NCBI GenBank assembly: GCA_904830895.1
Contig: LR882958.1
Span: 1,358,001 to 1,422,000, forward strand
Direction of reading: 5' to 3'
Length of the DNA: 64,000 nucleotides
From: Planktothrix rubescens CCAP 1459/22
GTDB taxonomy: Bacteria > Cyanobacteriota > Cyanobacteriia > Cyanobacteriales > Microcoleaceae
Shown here: positions 34,809 to 45,647 of the stretch, piece by piece
Numbering within the stretch: position 1 is the first letter of the stretch
How the letters are laid out: each line of letters starts with the position of its first letter
Made by a program: the position numbers and the translations under genes
Notes under the pieces: model-generated
What the model was told of the DNA's origin: nothing
The model's input: only the letters and a program-made list of their open reading frames with translations
The model's database searches: none

Positions 34809-35120
34809 CTTTGCTATAATCCTCAGTAATCGGTGCATCAAATAGAAGGAAAATTTTCGTCTCCTCAGAGTAAATATCCAGATCGTTGTGGTAATTAACG
34901 AATAAAATAATATCGTTAAACCGTTGGGGATCAATATTTTAGGAAAATCACCCCAAAAAAACCCGGAAAACTTTCAATTCCCTTAAGATTGTTTATGAAA
35001 TCGTTAAGTTCACAGAAAAGTTAACCCTTTGCTATGACAATGGAAATACTATATAGAGTTTTATTGGATTATGATCGTTAACTCATCAGTTGATGATCCT
35101 ATCTGGAGGATTTAAGTCTT

Positions 35121-38100
35121 ATGTCTCCCCAAGCTAACCTCCTGACTTTCCTTCAGGTCGTCCCTGTTTGTCACTATGACGCTTCCCTGGAAACCTTGGG
35201 ATTTATTTTTTCCCAGGGAAATTGTGAACAGGTGGTGATTGTCAACTCCCAATATCAGCCCCTAGGAATGATTTCGTTGCGTCGTTTCCTTCCCTATCTG
35301 CTGAATCAGATTCCTGTTTCCCCACCGAGTCAGACTCAACCGTCCCTCGGAGAAATTTTTCAAGCCATCATTGAGCCTGTGATTGGTATTCCCTCCCATT
35401 TAAACCTACAAGAATTCTGGCTCTATTTACAATATCAGAATTCCCAGACTGGGGCGGATCAGACTCAAACTCAAAGTATATCCTTAGCTTTAGTGAATCA
35501 GACGGGGGAATTTATCGGATTAATTGATAGTTTACAGGTGTTAGACCATTTGGTAAAGCATTCCCAACCGTTCCCCCCCGTTGAGTCACCGAAAGCGTCA
35601 CCCCTTCAAACTTTCGACTGGAAGACAGAAAACTCACTCGAATTAAGTTTTTTATCCCCAGACAATTCTACTTTTTCAAATCATTTAATTGAGTTTTTAA
35701 GTGAACTACCTATTCCCTTAATGATTCAACAGAATGATGGCACGATCATAAGTCAAAATTTAGCTTGGCGATCGCTAATTGGGCGAGGAGCAGAAGTCGT
35801 ACAGGAAGTCGCAGAAGCAGTAACCCGTTGGACTGAAACCCCTGAACTATTTTCTGAGCAGGAAAACGGGCTGAATTCCCCTTTAGAAACTACTGGAAAC
35901 TTGGGATTTTTATCTAACCCCTTAACCCATGTTGCTGAACCTTTAGCCTCAAATTCAGCCTCCTTAGAAATGCCCCAATGGTGTCAATTTGGGAACAAAC
36001 CAGATACTTATATTTGCATTTGTCCTGTTACTCAAAATCAGGAGCGGGTATGGCAATTTACCCGTCAACGGTTGAACCCAGAATCAGAAATCGCATTATG
36101 TTTAGAAGAAAAGACTAATGACCTGTGGTTAGTGTTAGCTCAAGATATTACAGAACAGCATCGAGTTGCCCAGGAACTCACTGCTAAAAATACCGATTTA
36201 ATTCAACTAAATCGCATCAAAGATGAGTTTATGGCTTGTATTAGTCATGAACTAAAAACTCCTTTAACGGCAATTTTAGGTCTATCGAGTTTATTAAAAG
36301 ATCAAGTCTTAGGGGAACTCAATGAAAGACAAACCCGTTATGCCCAACTAATTCATAAAAGTGGTCGTCACCTGATGTTAGTGGTGAATGATATTCTGGA
36401 TTTAACCCGCATAGAAACCGGACAATTAGAGTTAGTTCCTGAACCTTTACATATTCATACCGTTTGTCAAGCTGCCTTTGATTTAGCAATTCAACATTAC
36501 CAAAGCCAGGATAAATCGGATATTAAACTACAAGCAGAAATCCTAGCCCAAGTTAAACGTCGATTTCACTTAGAGATTGAACCCGGTTTAGAAACCTTCG
36601 TCGCGGACGAACTTCGCTTACGACAAATGTTAGTCAATTTGTTGTGTAATGCCCTAAAATTTGCCCCCGATGGCAGTGATTTTGGTTTACAAGTTAGTCG
36701 TTGGGAAAATTGGGTAGCTTTTACTATTTGGGATCAAGGAATTGGGATTCCTGATGATAAACAACATCTGATTTTTCAAAAATTTCAACAGTTAGAAAGT
36801 CCCCTAACCCGTGAATTTGAAGGAACAGGACTAGGGTTAGTATTAACCCAACATTTAGCGCGACTACATGGGGGAGATGTCAGCTTTATTTCTAAACCCA
36901 ATCAAGGCAGTAAATTTACGCTATTATTACCACCAAATCCCCCCCGTCACAATTGGGAATTAAGACATAAAATAGGTAGTCAAGACTCTCAATTTTCGAC
37001 TTCTACTCCTGTAGTTTCCTCGGAAAAATCTCGGTTAGTATTAATTGTAGAAACCGTTCCCCAATTTATTCAAAACCTGAGCGAACAACTGACTGATTTA
37101 GGGTATAGAGTCGTGGTAGCCCGTTCAGGAACAGAAGCGGTTGAAAAAGCTCGTTGTTTACAACCTAGGGCGATTTTATTGAATCCTTTAATTCCTTTAT
37201 TATCTGGTTGGGATGTTTTAACCCTACTCAAAACCGATCTAAAAACCCATCAAATTCCCGTGATTGTTACCGCCACGTTAGGAGATAAACAACGGGCAAA
37301 GATGAATCATTGTGATGGATTTCTCCGCCTTCCGGTTCAAGGGTTAGAGTTAGAAAAAATGTTGGCAGAATTACTCCCAGAAGTTCCATATTCTGTGCCA
37401 CAACAGTTAATTATTCTTTGGCTGAGTTTATCGGGAAATCCTCAAAATTTAGTCTCAACGGGAGCTTGGGAAAATAAAAACTATATTTATCATTCAGCCT
37501 TATTTTTATCTCGATTTTCCCATTGCCGAATTTTAGAAGTAGATGATATTAGTCAAGCCTCCATCATGGCTCAAATTTGGCATCCTAATGTCATGGTTTT
37601 AGAGCGAGATAGTTCGATACAAAATCCATCCTATGTTTTACGGGAAATTAGTCAACAAGAAAGTTTAGCCCGTTTGCCCATTGTCACCCTAGACCCCCTG
37701 ACCACTCAGGTTGCTAATCAAGTTGAAAATTTATCAATTTTTCCTTGTTTAGCTAATTCCCCAGAAGACCAACTCAACTCTCAAAGTTTTCCTTTATCTA
37801 TCAGTTCAGCTTTATTAGAAGTCGTTCAAATTGCGACCCGTTTAAGTTGGAAACCTAGTATTTTAGTGGTCGATTCTTCTGTTTTACATGAAGAACAATT
37901 CGGTCATTTATTAGATTCTGAAGACCCTAATATAAACCCAGAGTTTAATTCTGAATTAATATTAGGGTCTGACAACAACTCCCCCTGTAATTTTGAGAAA
38001 AATCCAGCCCGTCTTGATCGGATCAATGATACTAATTTTAAGATCGATCAAGCCCTAGTTCAATATATTGAAATTGCTGGATTTCAAGGAATTATGGGGA

Positions 38101-38471
38101 AAAATTGGGAAGAAATTATTCGGAAAATTCAATGTAAAAGTTTGGATTTAATATTAATTTGTTTTCGAGGTCAATCCTTTGCTAATATCGTTGAAGCCTT
38201 GTCAACTTTGGAAAAAATAGAATCAAAAATCCCCATAATTATTTTAGCACAATCAGATATTAATATCTTGAATCAGACCCTCAGTAAAAAACAAGGAAAT
38301 AAACCATCTTCTACCGTTGAATTAGAGGAGCATATTTGGAAAAAAATGGCTATTTATTTGCAACGCTTTACTTCTAGTTTTCCCCTTAAAGTCTTACCCT
38401 TTAATTTATCCGTAGATTCTTTGTTGGAGGAAATTAAAGTTTTACTAACTCACCCTAAACCCTATAAATGA
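35121..38471 (+). CDS. CBS/PAS hybrid histidine kinase with degenerate receiver domains
   Basis: 1116 residues with no obvious membrane span. A CBS pair covers about 8-150, PAS-like about 190-350, and the HisKA H-box SHELKTPL has the phosphoacceptor His376. HATPase follows: N-box near 511 (LLCNALKFAPDG), G1 WDQGIGIPDD, G2 GTGLGLVL. Residues about 637-755 form a receiver-like fold whose acceptor site reads ILLNPLIPLL, Asn replacing Asp. A second receiver-like segment starts near 911 (SILVVDSS). It is a soluble sensor kinase, probably tied to adenylate or another CBS ligand; its target is unknown and no response regulator lies beside it. Confidence 0.85.
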   Translation: MSPQANLLTFLQVVPVCHYDASLETLGFIFSQGNCEQVVIVNSQYQPLGMISLRRFLPYLLNQIPVSPPSQTQPSLGEIFQAIIEPVIGIPSHLNLQEFWLYLQYQNSQTGADQTQTQSISLALVNQTGEFIGLIDSLQVLDHLVKHSQPFPPVESPKASPLQTFDWKTENSLELSFLSPDNSTFSNHLIEFLSELPIPLMIQQNDGTIISQNLAWRSLIGRGAEVVQEVAEAVTRWTETPELFSEQENGLNSPLETTGNLGFLSNPLTHVAEPLASNSASLEMPQWCQFGNKPDTYICICPVTQNQERVWQFTRQRLNPESEIALCLEEKTNDLWLVLAQDITEQHRVAQELTAKNTDLIQLNRIKDEFMACISHELKTPLTAILGLSSLLKDQVLGELNERQTRYAQLIHKSGRHLMLVVNDILDLTRIETGQLELVPEPLHIHTVCQAAFDLAIQHYQSQDKSDIKLQAEILAQVKRRFHLEIEPGLETFVADELRLRQMLVNLLCNALKFAPDGSDFGLQVSRWENWVAFTIWDQGIGIPDDKQHLIFQKFQQLESPLTREFEGTGLGLVLTQHLARLHGGDVSFISKPNQGSKFTLLLPPNPPRHNWELRHKIGSQDSQFSTSTPVVSSEKSRLVLIVETVPQFIQNLSEQLTDLGYRVVVARSGTEAVEKARCLQPRAILLNPLIPLLSGWDVLTLLKTDLKTHQIPVIVTATLGDKQRAKMNHCDGFLRLPVQGLELEKMLAELLPEVPYSVPQQLIILWLSLSGNPQNLVSTGAWENKNYIYHSALFLSRFSHCRILEVDDISQASIMAQIWHPNVMVLERDSSIQNPSYVLREISQQESLARLPIVTLDPLTTQVANQVENLSIFPCLANSPEDQLNSQSFPLSISSALLEVVQIATRLSWKPSILVVDSSVLHEEQFGHLLDSEDPNINPEFNSELILGSDNNSPCNFEKNPARLDRINDTNFKIDQALVQYIEIAGFQGIMGKNWEEIIRKIQCKSLDLILICFRGQSFANIVEALSTLEKIESKIPIIILAQSDINILNQTLSKKQGNKPSSTVELEEHIWKKMAIYLQRFTSSFPLKVLPFNLSVDSLLEEIKVLLTHPKPYK

Positions 38472-38601
38472 ATTCGGCAAAACGTAAATGGTTGATAGAT
38501 TCCATAATATTTAATCAATTCTTAAAATTTCTAAAAGTCGAATGATTTTATACTGGACTTAAATAGAGTTATATGATTTTACAATAAAATAGGAAAAAAC
38601 T

Positions 38602-40242
38602 ATGCACTGGTTTTCATCTTTTACCTTAACAATAGCCTCTGTATTATTAACAAATCTTCCCGGAATTGCCGCAGAATCAATTCTTGTCCCGTTGGGAAAA
38701 ACAAGCATTTCTATCTCCATTGATTCCTTAGAAAATTATGCCCAAAAAGGCACAATTAATTCCCAACAATCCTTGGCGACCTATCTACAACTATTAAATC
38801 CCGAACAAAAACAAACCCTAATCCGACTATTGAAAATTCGTTATACTAATCAATATATTTCTATTCAACCTTTTTTTAATTCTCCTTTAATCTTAGCCTT
38901 TTTAAGCTATTTGGGAAATATTATTCAAACCCAATCTGGTGATAATGGAGTAGAAGCAATTCAGACTAGCTTAATTGAGGTTGCTAATATCCCCAATGGT
39001 TTTACCATTATAGATGTGATGCGTCGGTTTCCTAGTCCAGAAATTCGTTTAGATGTTGAACAAATATTAGACATTTTAACTCGGATTTTTACTTTAGTTC
39101 AGCAAACTCAGGCCGTCACAAAATCTTTAGAAGTCTTATCAAATATCGAAGCTAAACAAGCTGATTTTACCGATTTTAGTCAAAAACAAGATTTACGGAA
39201 ACCAGGAATATTTAAGAGTATTAAAAAAACCATAACAGTCAATAATCCCGAAAACAATCGGAACTTCGAGGTTGATATTTATTTACCCGATACTTCAACT
39301 TCTTCAGATCAAATCTATCCTGTGATTGTTATTTCCCATGGGTTAGCTTCTGATCGTTCTCGCTTTGAAAGTTTAGCTCGACATCTCAACTCCTATGGTT
39401 TTGCTGTGGCGGTTCCCCAACATCCAGGGAGTGATTATCAACAATTTCAATCCTTACTTAAAGGGGAAGTAAAAGACCTATTTGAACCCGAACAATTTAT
39501 TGATCGACCCCAGGATATAACCGCCTTACTGAATCATCTTGAAAAACTCAATCCCAGTGATTTCAATAATCAATTAGATTTAAAAAATGTGGGCGTAATT
39601 GGTCATTCTTTAGGAGGATATACGGCTTTGGTTTTAGCAGGAGCTACCCTTGATTTTACCCAATTAAAAACCATCTGTAAACAGTCAGATATTCCCTTGA
39701 ATCCTTCGGTTTTTCTTCAGTGTCGAGCTTTAGAACTTCCTGATAATAACTATAAACTCAAAGATTCAAGAGTCAAAGCTATTTTTGTATTAAATCCAGT
39801 GAATAGTATTATTTTGGGAAAATCGGGTTTAAGTGAAATCAAAATTCCCGTTTTTATCACAGCAAGTACCGGAGATTTTCTCACTCCTGCATTATCAGAA
39901 CAGTTGCAAGCTTTTACTTGGTTAACCACCCCCAATAAATATTTAATGATGCAAAATCATGCAACTCATTTTTACGATATTACTTCAGAAAATACCTCTG
40001 AACTCTCTAAACTCCATGAATTTGTCCCTCCCACCTCTAAAATTAGTCGAGAGTATATTAAAGCCCTAAGTACGGCATTCTTTAACACCTATTTAACTCA
40101 AAATGCTCAATATAAACCCTATCTGAACGCGGCTTATATTCAAACTATTAGCGATCGGGCCTATCCTTTGAGTTTAATTCAATCCCTAACTCCCAATCAA
40201 TTAACTAATGCCATTAAGGGGATAACTTCCGATAAAAATTAA
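38602..40242 (+). CDS. DUF1400 alpha/beta hydrolase, paralogue 1
   Basis: 546 residues with a signal peptide (1-24, AA/AES). N-terminal DUF1400 (ILVPLGKTSISISIDSLENYA) is a cyanobacterial helical cap fused to an alpha/beta hydrolase. The nucleophile Ser lies in GHSLGGY near 336 and the general-base His near 456 (NHATHF). It is probably a periplasmic lipase or esterase (PAF-acetylhydrolase-like). Paralogue 2 follows 82 bp downstream. Confidence 0.83.
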   Translation: MHWFSSFTLTIASVLLTNLPGIAAESILVPLGKTSISISIDSLENYAQKGTINSQQSLATYLQLLNPEQKQTLIRLLKIRYTNQYISIQPFFNSPLILAFLSYLGNIIQTQSGDNGVEAIQTSLIEVANIPNGFTIIDVMRRFPSPEIRLDVEQILDILTRIFTLVQQTQAVTKSLEVLSNIEAKQADFTDFSQKQDLRKPGIFKSIKKTITVNNPENNRNFEVDIYLPDTSTSSDQIYPVIVISHGLASDRSRFESLARHLNSYGFAVAVPQHPGSDYQQFQSLLKGEVKDLFEPEQFIDRPQDITALLNHLEKLNPSDFNNQLDLKNVGVIGHSLGGYTALVLAGATLDFTQLKTICKQSDIPLNPSVFLQCRALELPDNNYKLKDSRVKAIFVLNPVNSIILGKSGLSEIKIPVFITASTGDFLTPALSEQLQAFTWLTTPNKYLMMQNHATHFYDITSENTSELSKLHEFVPPTSKISREYIKALSTAFFNTYLTQNAQYKPYLNAAYIQTISDRAYPLSLIQSLTPNQLTNAIKGITSDKN

Positions 40243-40324
40243 TCAATTAAATCTCAAAAAGGTTGACATAATTTGATTTTTAATGGTATTATAAATAATG
40301 ATCAAATAATTCTCCTTTAATTTT

Positions 40325-42013
40325 ATGTTAAAACCTATTAAAAATCTCCATGACTATCAACCAAATAAAAACAATAAAAGGATTCAGTCTCTCTCGACTC
40401 AACTGATTAAAATTGGCTTAGGAATACTATCGGGTTTAATCGCCACAACCTCCTCAGCAATAGCCGCCGAACAAATTGCAGTTCGGTATAGTATTGGTAC
40501 GATCTTGATTTCCATTAAAGACTTAGCCACATTTGCCCAACAGGGAGAAATCTCGCCAATTCTATCAATTCCTGAAACAATTCTTAGCCCTGAAGATGTA
40601 GAAAAACTGCGTCAACTTTTAGTTACTCCCATGACAGCCAGCCCTTGGAGTATTCAACAATTTAATGACACCCCTACGGGGACTGTAATTCTAACTCGCT
40701 TTGGCAATTTTATTCAAACCGATAATGGTGAAAATGGTTTAAATTCTTTAAAAACGGCTATTAATCAAGCCTCTAAACTTCCTGGTGGTTTAACTTTACT
40801 CGGTATTTTAGAAAATTTTCCGGGTAAAAGAATAGAAATCGACCTTAATTTTGGTCGGCAAGTAATTCAAGATTTATCTCAAATTATTTATGAAGATCAA
40901 TCTATTATTAATTGGATTAGAGAACAGGCTAAAGCTGAAATCAATAATCCAGCCCTGCAAAATCGGCCAATTAATTTGAGAAATCCTGGTACAACTGAAT
41001 GGAAAAAAGAATCCTTGACATTTCAAAATCCTCGACGAAATCAGCCTTCTCCCGTTGATATTTATATCCCCCAAATTTCAACTCCAGCCCCTGTAATTGT
41101 GATTTCCCATGGTTTAGGTTCCGACCGAACAACCTTCAAATATTTAGCGGAACATTTAGCCTCCCATGGCTATTTTGTTGCGGTTCAAGAACATTTAGAA
41201 ACCAGTGCCGATGGCTTGGCTAATTTCTTACAGGGAAACGCTCAACCTCCTGGTGCAGACGCATTTGTTGATCGTCCTTTAGATATTACTTATGTACTTA
41301 ATTTATTAGAAGAAAAGGCAAAAAAATCCGCATTTCCTAGCGATTTACTCTTAGATAATGTGGGGGTTATCGGTCAATCCTATGGCGGTTATACGGCTTT
41401 AGCGGTGGGGGGAGCGACCTTTAATACCAACAGAATTAATCAAGAGTGTGCTAAGGTTGCAGACCAACAACTTACTCTAAATATTTCGGTTTTACTGCAA
41501 TGTCAAGCCACTTCTATTGCTAATAAAGGTTATGATCTTCAGGATAAACGGGTGAAAGCGGTGATTGCTGTGAATCCAATTACCAGTGTGGTATTTGGAC
41601 AAGAAGGCATGAGTAAAATTCAAATTCCCGTGTTAATGATTGGAGGAAGTGATGATTATGTAGCCCCGGCTGTTAGTGAACAAATTTATCCCTTTTCTTG
41701 GTTAACTAGCCCTAACAAATACTTAATGTTATTAGAGAAAGGAACCCATTTTTCCTTCTTAGCGTCAGGGGAATCTGTAATTCCTGTCCCGGATCAAATT
41801 ATCGGCCCAAATCCCGAATTAGCCTTTCCCTTTTTAAAAGCAATCAGTTTAGTATTTTTTAATAGTTATATTCGAGGTCAAGCCGAATATTTACCCTATT
41901 TGAATGCTGGTTATATCCAGAGAGTTGAAACCTCTCCTTTTAGTTTGACAATTGTTAATTCTTTAACCCAGGAAAATATTCAAGAAGCAATTCGCAAAGT
42001 TCGTAAAAAGTAA
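40325..42013 (+). CDS. DUF1400 alpha/beta hydrolase, paralogue 2
   Basis: 562 residues. Signal segment ends near 50 (SAIAAEQIAVRYSIG). The DUF1400 cap and hydrolase match the upstream gene; the nucleophile elbow is GQSYGGY near 352 and His near 475 (KGTHFS). The shared Cys-containing LLQCQA segment and the DxPxDxT loop (DRPLDITYVL) are kept. Tandem duplication is clear. It is probably a secreted or periplasmic esterase with different substrate preference. Confidence 0.83.
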   Translation: MLKPIKNLHDYQPNKNNKRIQSLSTQLIKIGLGILSGLIATTSSAIAAEQIAVRYSIGTILISIKDLATFAQQGEISPILSIPETILSPEDVEKLRQLLVTPMTASPWSIQQFNDTPTGTVILTRFGNFIQTDNGENGLNSLKTAINQASKLPGGLTLLGILENFPGKRIEIDLNFGRQVIQDLSQIIYEDQSIINWIREQAKAEINNPALQNRPINLRNPGTTEWKKESLTFQNPRRNQPSPVDIYIPQISTPAPVIVISHGLGSDRTTFKYLAEHLASHGYFVAVQEHLETSADGLANFLQGNAQPPGADAFVDRPLDITYVLNLLEEKAKKSAFPSDLLLDNVGVIGQSYGGYTALAVGGATFNTNRINQECAKVADQQLTLNISVLLQCQATSIANKGYDLQDKRVKAVIAVNPITSVVFGQEGMSKIQIPVLMIGGSDDYVAPAVSEQIYPFSWLTSPNKYLMLLEKGTHFSFLASGESVIPVPDQIIGPNPELAFPFLKAISLVFFNSYIRGQAEYLPYLNAGYIQRVETSPFSLTIVNSLTQENIQEAIRKVRKK

Positions 42014-42060
42014 TAAAAATTGTTTGACCAACTGACAGCAACCTATTATTAAACTTAAAC

Positions 42061-43128
42061 ATGATTGAACCGATTTACAATCCACCTTTCGCCCTAAAAA
42101 ATGGCTTTTTAATGACTATTTATGCAGCATTAAGAGCTAGTCGCACTTGGGAAAAAAGTATTGACTTACCAGAACCTCCCTATCAAGAAACTGTCTTTTT
42201 AGGAGCCGCAGGTGTTCCGATTTATGGGATTGTGGCAATTCCTGAAAACCCAAGAGGAACAATTATTTCCACCTATGGAATTACTGGCACTTTAGACAAT
42301 CAATGGTTTTTAAGAATTTGGGGAAGAAAAGCCTTTGCTGCGGGTTACGCTGTGGTTTTATTTGATTGGAGAGCCCATGGAAAAACCGCCGAATTATCTC
42401 CGACTTTAACCTCCGATGGTTTATATGAAGGGGAAGATTTTGTTAGAATTGCGGCTCAATCTAAATTAATGGGTTGTCCGGCTCCTTTTTGGTTTACGGG
42501 TTATTCTTTAGGGGGACAATTAGCATTATGGGGGGTTAAAACGGCTCAAACTGTCAATCAATGGGGAACAGATTTAGACCTAAAAGATTCCGATATTGCT
42601 GGAGGCGCAGTAATTTGTCCTAGTTTAGATTCAACTCGTTCCTTATCTTATTTAGTCCAACATTCCTGGGGAAAATATTTAGAAAGAGCTATTACGAAAG
42701 AACTCAAAAAATTAGCCAGAAACCTTTATCAACATCATCCCAATGATATTGATCCAGAGGCGATTAAACGGGCAAATTCAATCTGGGGATTTGATAATGA
42801 ATTAGTGATTGGACGCTTAGGATTTAAGAGTGTGGAAGCCTATTATGAAGCCAGTAGTGGGTTACAGTTAATTCCTAAACTTAGGAAACCCACGTTAATT
42901 TTATATGCCGAGGATGATCCTCTATTTGATCCAACTATTATTCCCGATTTAAAAGCAGCTAGTTATCAGAATCCAGCCATTAATTTAGTATCAACAAATT
43001 ATGGGGGTCATGTCGGTTATATTAGTAGTAAAATTTGCCAAAATCAATTTGATGACCCTGACCGATGGTGGGCTTGGAATCGGATTTTGGATTGGCTTGA
43101 TCAACAGGAGAAATCAAAAGATAAGTGA
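42061..43128 (+). CDS. Alpha/beta fold hydrolase, cytosolic type
   Basis: 355 residues without a signal peptide. Nucleophile Ser near 149 (TGYSLGGQLALWG), likely acid Asp in YAEDDPLFDP, and base His near 316 (NYGGHVGY). The family resembles YheT/EMB8-like hydrolases. The start is 47 bp after paralogue 2, so the three hydrolases probably share a transcript. Substrate is unknown. Confidence 0.78.
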   Translation: MIEPIYNPPFALKNGFLMTIYAALRASRTWEKSIDLPEPPYQETVFLGAAGVPIYGIVAIPENPRGTIISTYGITGTLDNQWFLRIWGRKAFAAGYAVVLFDWRAHGKTAELSPTLTSDGLYEGEDFVRIAAQSKLMGCPAPFWFTGYSLGGQLALWGVKTAQTVNQWGTDLDLKDSDIAGGAVICPSLDSTRSLSYLVQHSWGKYLERAITKELKKLARNLYQHHPNDIDPEAIKRANSIWGFDNELVIGRLGFKSVEAYYEASSGLQLIPKLRKPTLILYAEDDPLFDPTIIPDLKAASYQNPAINLVSTNYGGHVGYISSKICQNQFDDPDRWWAWNRILDWLDQQEKSKDK

Positions 43129-43205
43129 TAATACCAAAATTGATTGGGTTAATATTATTATGAAATAAATAGGCTAAAATTAAAATACTTTAGGAGGCAA
43201 CCTCA

Positions 43206-43769
43206 ATGGTACAAACCCCATCTAAAATTATCACTGTAGCCGAGTTTCTGAAACAACCTGAAACGAAACCTGCCAGCGAATATATTGAAGGTAAAATCAT
43301 CCAAAAACATAACCCACAAGGAAAACATAGTACAATTCGAGGTGAACTTGTTACCGCCATTAACGCTATTTTAAAACCTGCCAAAATTGCCCGCGCATTT
43401 CCCGAACTGCGCTGTACTTTTGAGGAACGTTCAATTGTTCCCGATGTTTCTGTTTTTACTTGGGATAGAATTCCTCGTGATCATAATAGTGCAATTGCCA
43501 ATAGTTTTCTAATCGCACCCGACTGGATGATTGAAATTTTATCACCGGATCAAAGTCCAACAAAAGTGATTAAAAAAATTCTCTATTGTCTGAATTATCA
43601 AACTCAAATGGCTTGGTTAATTGATCCCGAAGAACAATCTATCTTTGTTTATCACTCCCAACAACAAACAGAAGTCTTTGAACAACCGGAATCACCAATA
43701 TCTGTTCCCCCATTTGCCACGGATATTAAACTAACGGTTGGCGAGTTATTTGCTTGGCTTTTAGAATAA
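43206..43769 (+). CDS. Uma2 family (DUF820) restriction-endonuclease-fold protein
   Basis: 187 residues, full length. Conserved features: TVAEFLKQPE, EYIEGKIIQKHNPQGKHS, the metal-binding VPDVSVF Asp, MIEILSPDQS Glu, and MAWLIDPEEQSI. Uma2 proteins have a PD-(D/E)XK-like nuclease fold, are very abundant in cyanobacteria, and are of unknown function. ATG follows AGGAGGCAACCTCA. Confidence 0.88.
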   Translation: MVQTPSKIITVAEFLKQPETKPASEYIEGKIIQKHNPQGKHSTIRGELVTAINAILKPAKIARAFPELRCTFEERSIVPDVSVFTWDRIPRDHNSAIANSFLIAPDWMIEILSPDQSPTKVIKKILYCLNYQTQMAWLIDPEEQSIFVYHSQQQTEVFEQPESPISVPPFATDIKLTVGELFAWLLE

Positions 43770-43941
43770 AAAAGATTATAGATTGTTAATAAATATTCAA
43801 AAATATGCCAATTAACCCTAGGAATACTCTACAATTCAACCAGGTAAATTGCAGCCAGGAGAATTAGACTCTAAAAACAATTGTCATCAATTGTTGACGA
43901 TTGGCGAACCCAAAAAGCAGCTAATGGGGAAAACTAGGAAC

Positions 43942-43954
43942 CTGAACTGTTCAG
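43942..43954. promoter_or_regulatory. 13-bp palindrome upstream of gltD
   Basis: CTGAACTGTTCAG is a perfect odd palindrome about 93 bp before the gltD start. No canonical NtcA site (GTA-N8-TAC) is visible in this gap. A possible operator. Confidence 0.3.
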
Positions 43955-44046
43955 CAACAGCTATATTAATATATTGAACAATCTTGACCGTGCATACCGA
44001 TTAAGATGACTAACCACCAATACTCAAAAGTTTAACGGAAACAACT

Positions 44047-45531
44047 ATGGGAAAACCGACCGGATTCTTAGAATATCTGCGGGAGTTACCGTCTGAACTC
44101 GCCCCCCTTGACCGGGTTCATAACTGGGATGAGTTCCATCTGCCCATGGAGGACGACAAACTACGCACCCAAGCCGCCCGGTGTATGGACTGCGGCACCC
44201 CGTTTTGTCATACGGGAAGTATTATTAGTGGCATGGCCAGTGGTTGTCCGATCAATAATCTGATCCCGGAATGGAATGATTTAATTTATCGGGGACTGTG
44301 GAAAGAGGCCCTAGACCGTCTGCACAAAACCAATAATTTCCCCGAATTTACGGGTCGGGTTTGTCCGGCACCTTGCGAGGGTTCCTGCGTTTTGGGCATT
44401 CATAACCCTCCGGTGACGATTAAAAATATTGAATGTTCGATTATTGATAAGGGTTGGGAGGAGGGTTGGATAACTCCTGAACCTCCGGCCAAACGCACCG
44501 GGAAAAAAGTCGCGGTGATTGGTTCTGGCCCGGCGGGATTATCGGCGGCGGCCCAACTGAATAAAGCGGGTCATTGGGTGACGGTTTTTGAACGGGCTGA
44601 TCGTCCAGGGGGCCTGTTAATGTATGGTATCCCGAACATGAAGCTGGATAAGGAACAGGTGGTATTGCGGCGTCTGAAGGTCTTAGAAGACGAGGGCGTT
44701 AAGTTTATTTGCAATACGGAAGTGGGTAAGGACTTTCCCGCCGAAAATCTGTTAAAAGAGTTTGATACGGTACTTTTATGTACTGGAGCTACTAAACCCC
44801 GGGATTTACCCATTGAAGGGCGCGACCTCAAAGGGATTCATTTTGCCATGGAGTTCCTCACTGCCAATACTCAAGCTGTTTTAAATAAGCAACCCGGCAG
44901 TGATTTTATCTCCGCAGAAGGCAAGGATATTGTGATTATTGGCGGGGGAGATACGGGGACGGATTGTGTCGGGACGTCTATTCGTCACGGTTGCAATACG
45001 GTGGTGCAGTTGGAAATTATGCCCCAACCGCCCTCGGAACGGGCTGCTAATAATCCTTGGCCGGAGTGGCCGAAGGTTTATAAAATGGATTATGGCCAGG
45101 AGGAAGCCGCAGCTAAATTTGGCTCTGATCCTCGTGTTTATCTAACTACTGCAACTAAGTTTGAAGGGGATGAAAATGGGAATGTAAAAGCGATTCATAC
45201 CGTTGAGGTGGAATGGGCGAAAAATGAGCAGGGCCAGTTTATTCCTAAGCATATTCCTGGCACGGAAAAGGTGACTCCAACGCAGTTAGTATTATTGGCG
45301 ATGGGATTTCTGGGGCCGGAACAACCGTTATTAGACAGTTTGGGTTTAGAACGGGATGCCCGCAGTAATGTTAAGGCTGAACATGGCAAGTATGCTACCA
45401 GTATTCCTGGGGTATTTGCGGCGGGGGATTGTCGTCGGGGTCAAAGCCTTGTGGTTTGGGCGTTTAATGAAGGTCGTGGCGCCGCCCGGGAATGTGATTT
45501 ATATTTGATGGGACAGACGGATTTGCCTTAA
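44047..45531 (+). CDS. gltD: Glutamate synthase, small (beta) subunit
   Basis: 494 residues. N-terminal 4Fe-4S cysteines C46, C49, C54 (CMDCGTPFC) and C67, then C106, C110, C114 ([10 protein letters not shown]). FAD site [10 protein letters not shown] near 159, and NADPH site GGGDTGTDC near 298. The subunit oxidises NADPH and passes electrons to the large GltB subunit for glutamate formation from glutamine and 2-oxoglutarate. gltB is not in the window, so the gene stands alone, as often in cyanobacteria. Confidence 0.95.
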   Translation: MGKPTGFLEYLRELPSELAPLDRVHNWDEFHLPMEDDKLRTQAARCMDCGTPFCHTGSIISGMASGCPINNLIPEWNDLIYRGLWKEALDRLHKTNNFPEFTGRVCPAPCEGSCVLGIHNPPVTIKNIECSIIDKGWEEGWITPEPPAKRTGKKVAVIGSGPAGLSAAAQLNKAGHWVTVFERADRPGGLLMYGIPNMKLDKEQVVLRRLKVLEDEGVKFICNTEVGKDFPAENLLKEFDTVLLCTGATKPRDLPIEGRDLKGIHFAMEFLTANTQAVLNKQPGSDFISAEGKDIVIIGGGDTGTDCVGTSIRHGCNTVVQLEIMPQPPSERAANNPWPEWPKVYKMDYGQEEAAAKFGSDPRVYLTTATKFEGDENGNVKAIHTVEVEWAKNEQGQFIPKHIPGTEKVTPTQLVLLAMGFLGPEQPLLDSLGLERDARSNVKAEHGKYATSIPGVFAAGDCRRGQSLVVWAFNEGRGAARECDLYLMGQTDLP

Positions 45532-45580
45532 TTTGTTGTTAGAAATCTCTCCTGTTTTCCACCTAGATTAGATCCACCAA

Positions 45581-45608
45581 AGCCCCCCTTAATTAAGCGG
45601 GGGCTGTT
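45581..45608 (+). terminator. Terminator after gltD
   Basis: AGCCCCC and GGGGGCT form a strong stem around CTTAATTAAGC, followed by GTTTC, 50 bases after the gltD stop. Confidence 0.7.
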
Positions 45609-45647
45609 TCATGCTTGGTTGTAAATTGTATGACCTAACCCCCCCAG

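Noticed and set aside
43770-44046. glnA-type glutamine riboswitch upstream of gltD
   Set aside because: The conserved GGAAGTAGG-like core of that RNA is not present. Only a 13-bp palindrome stands out.
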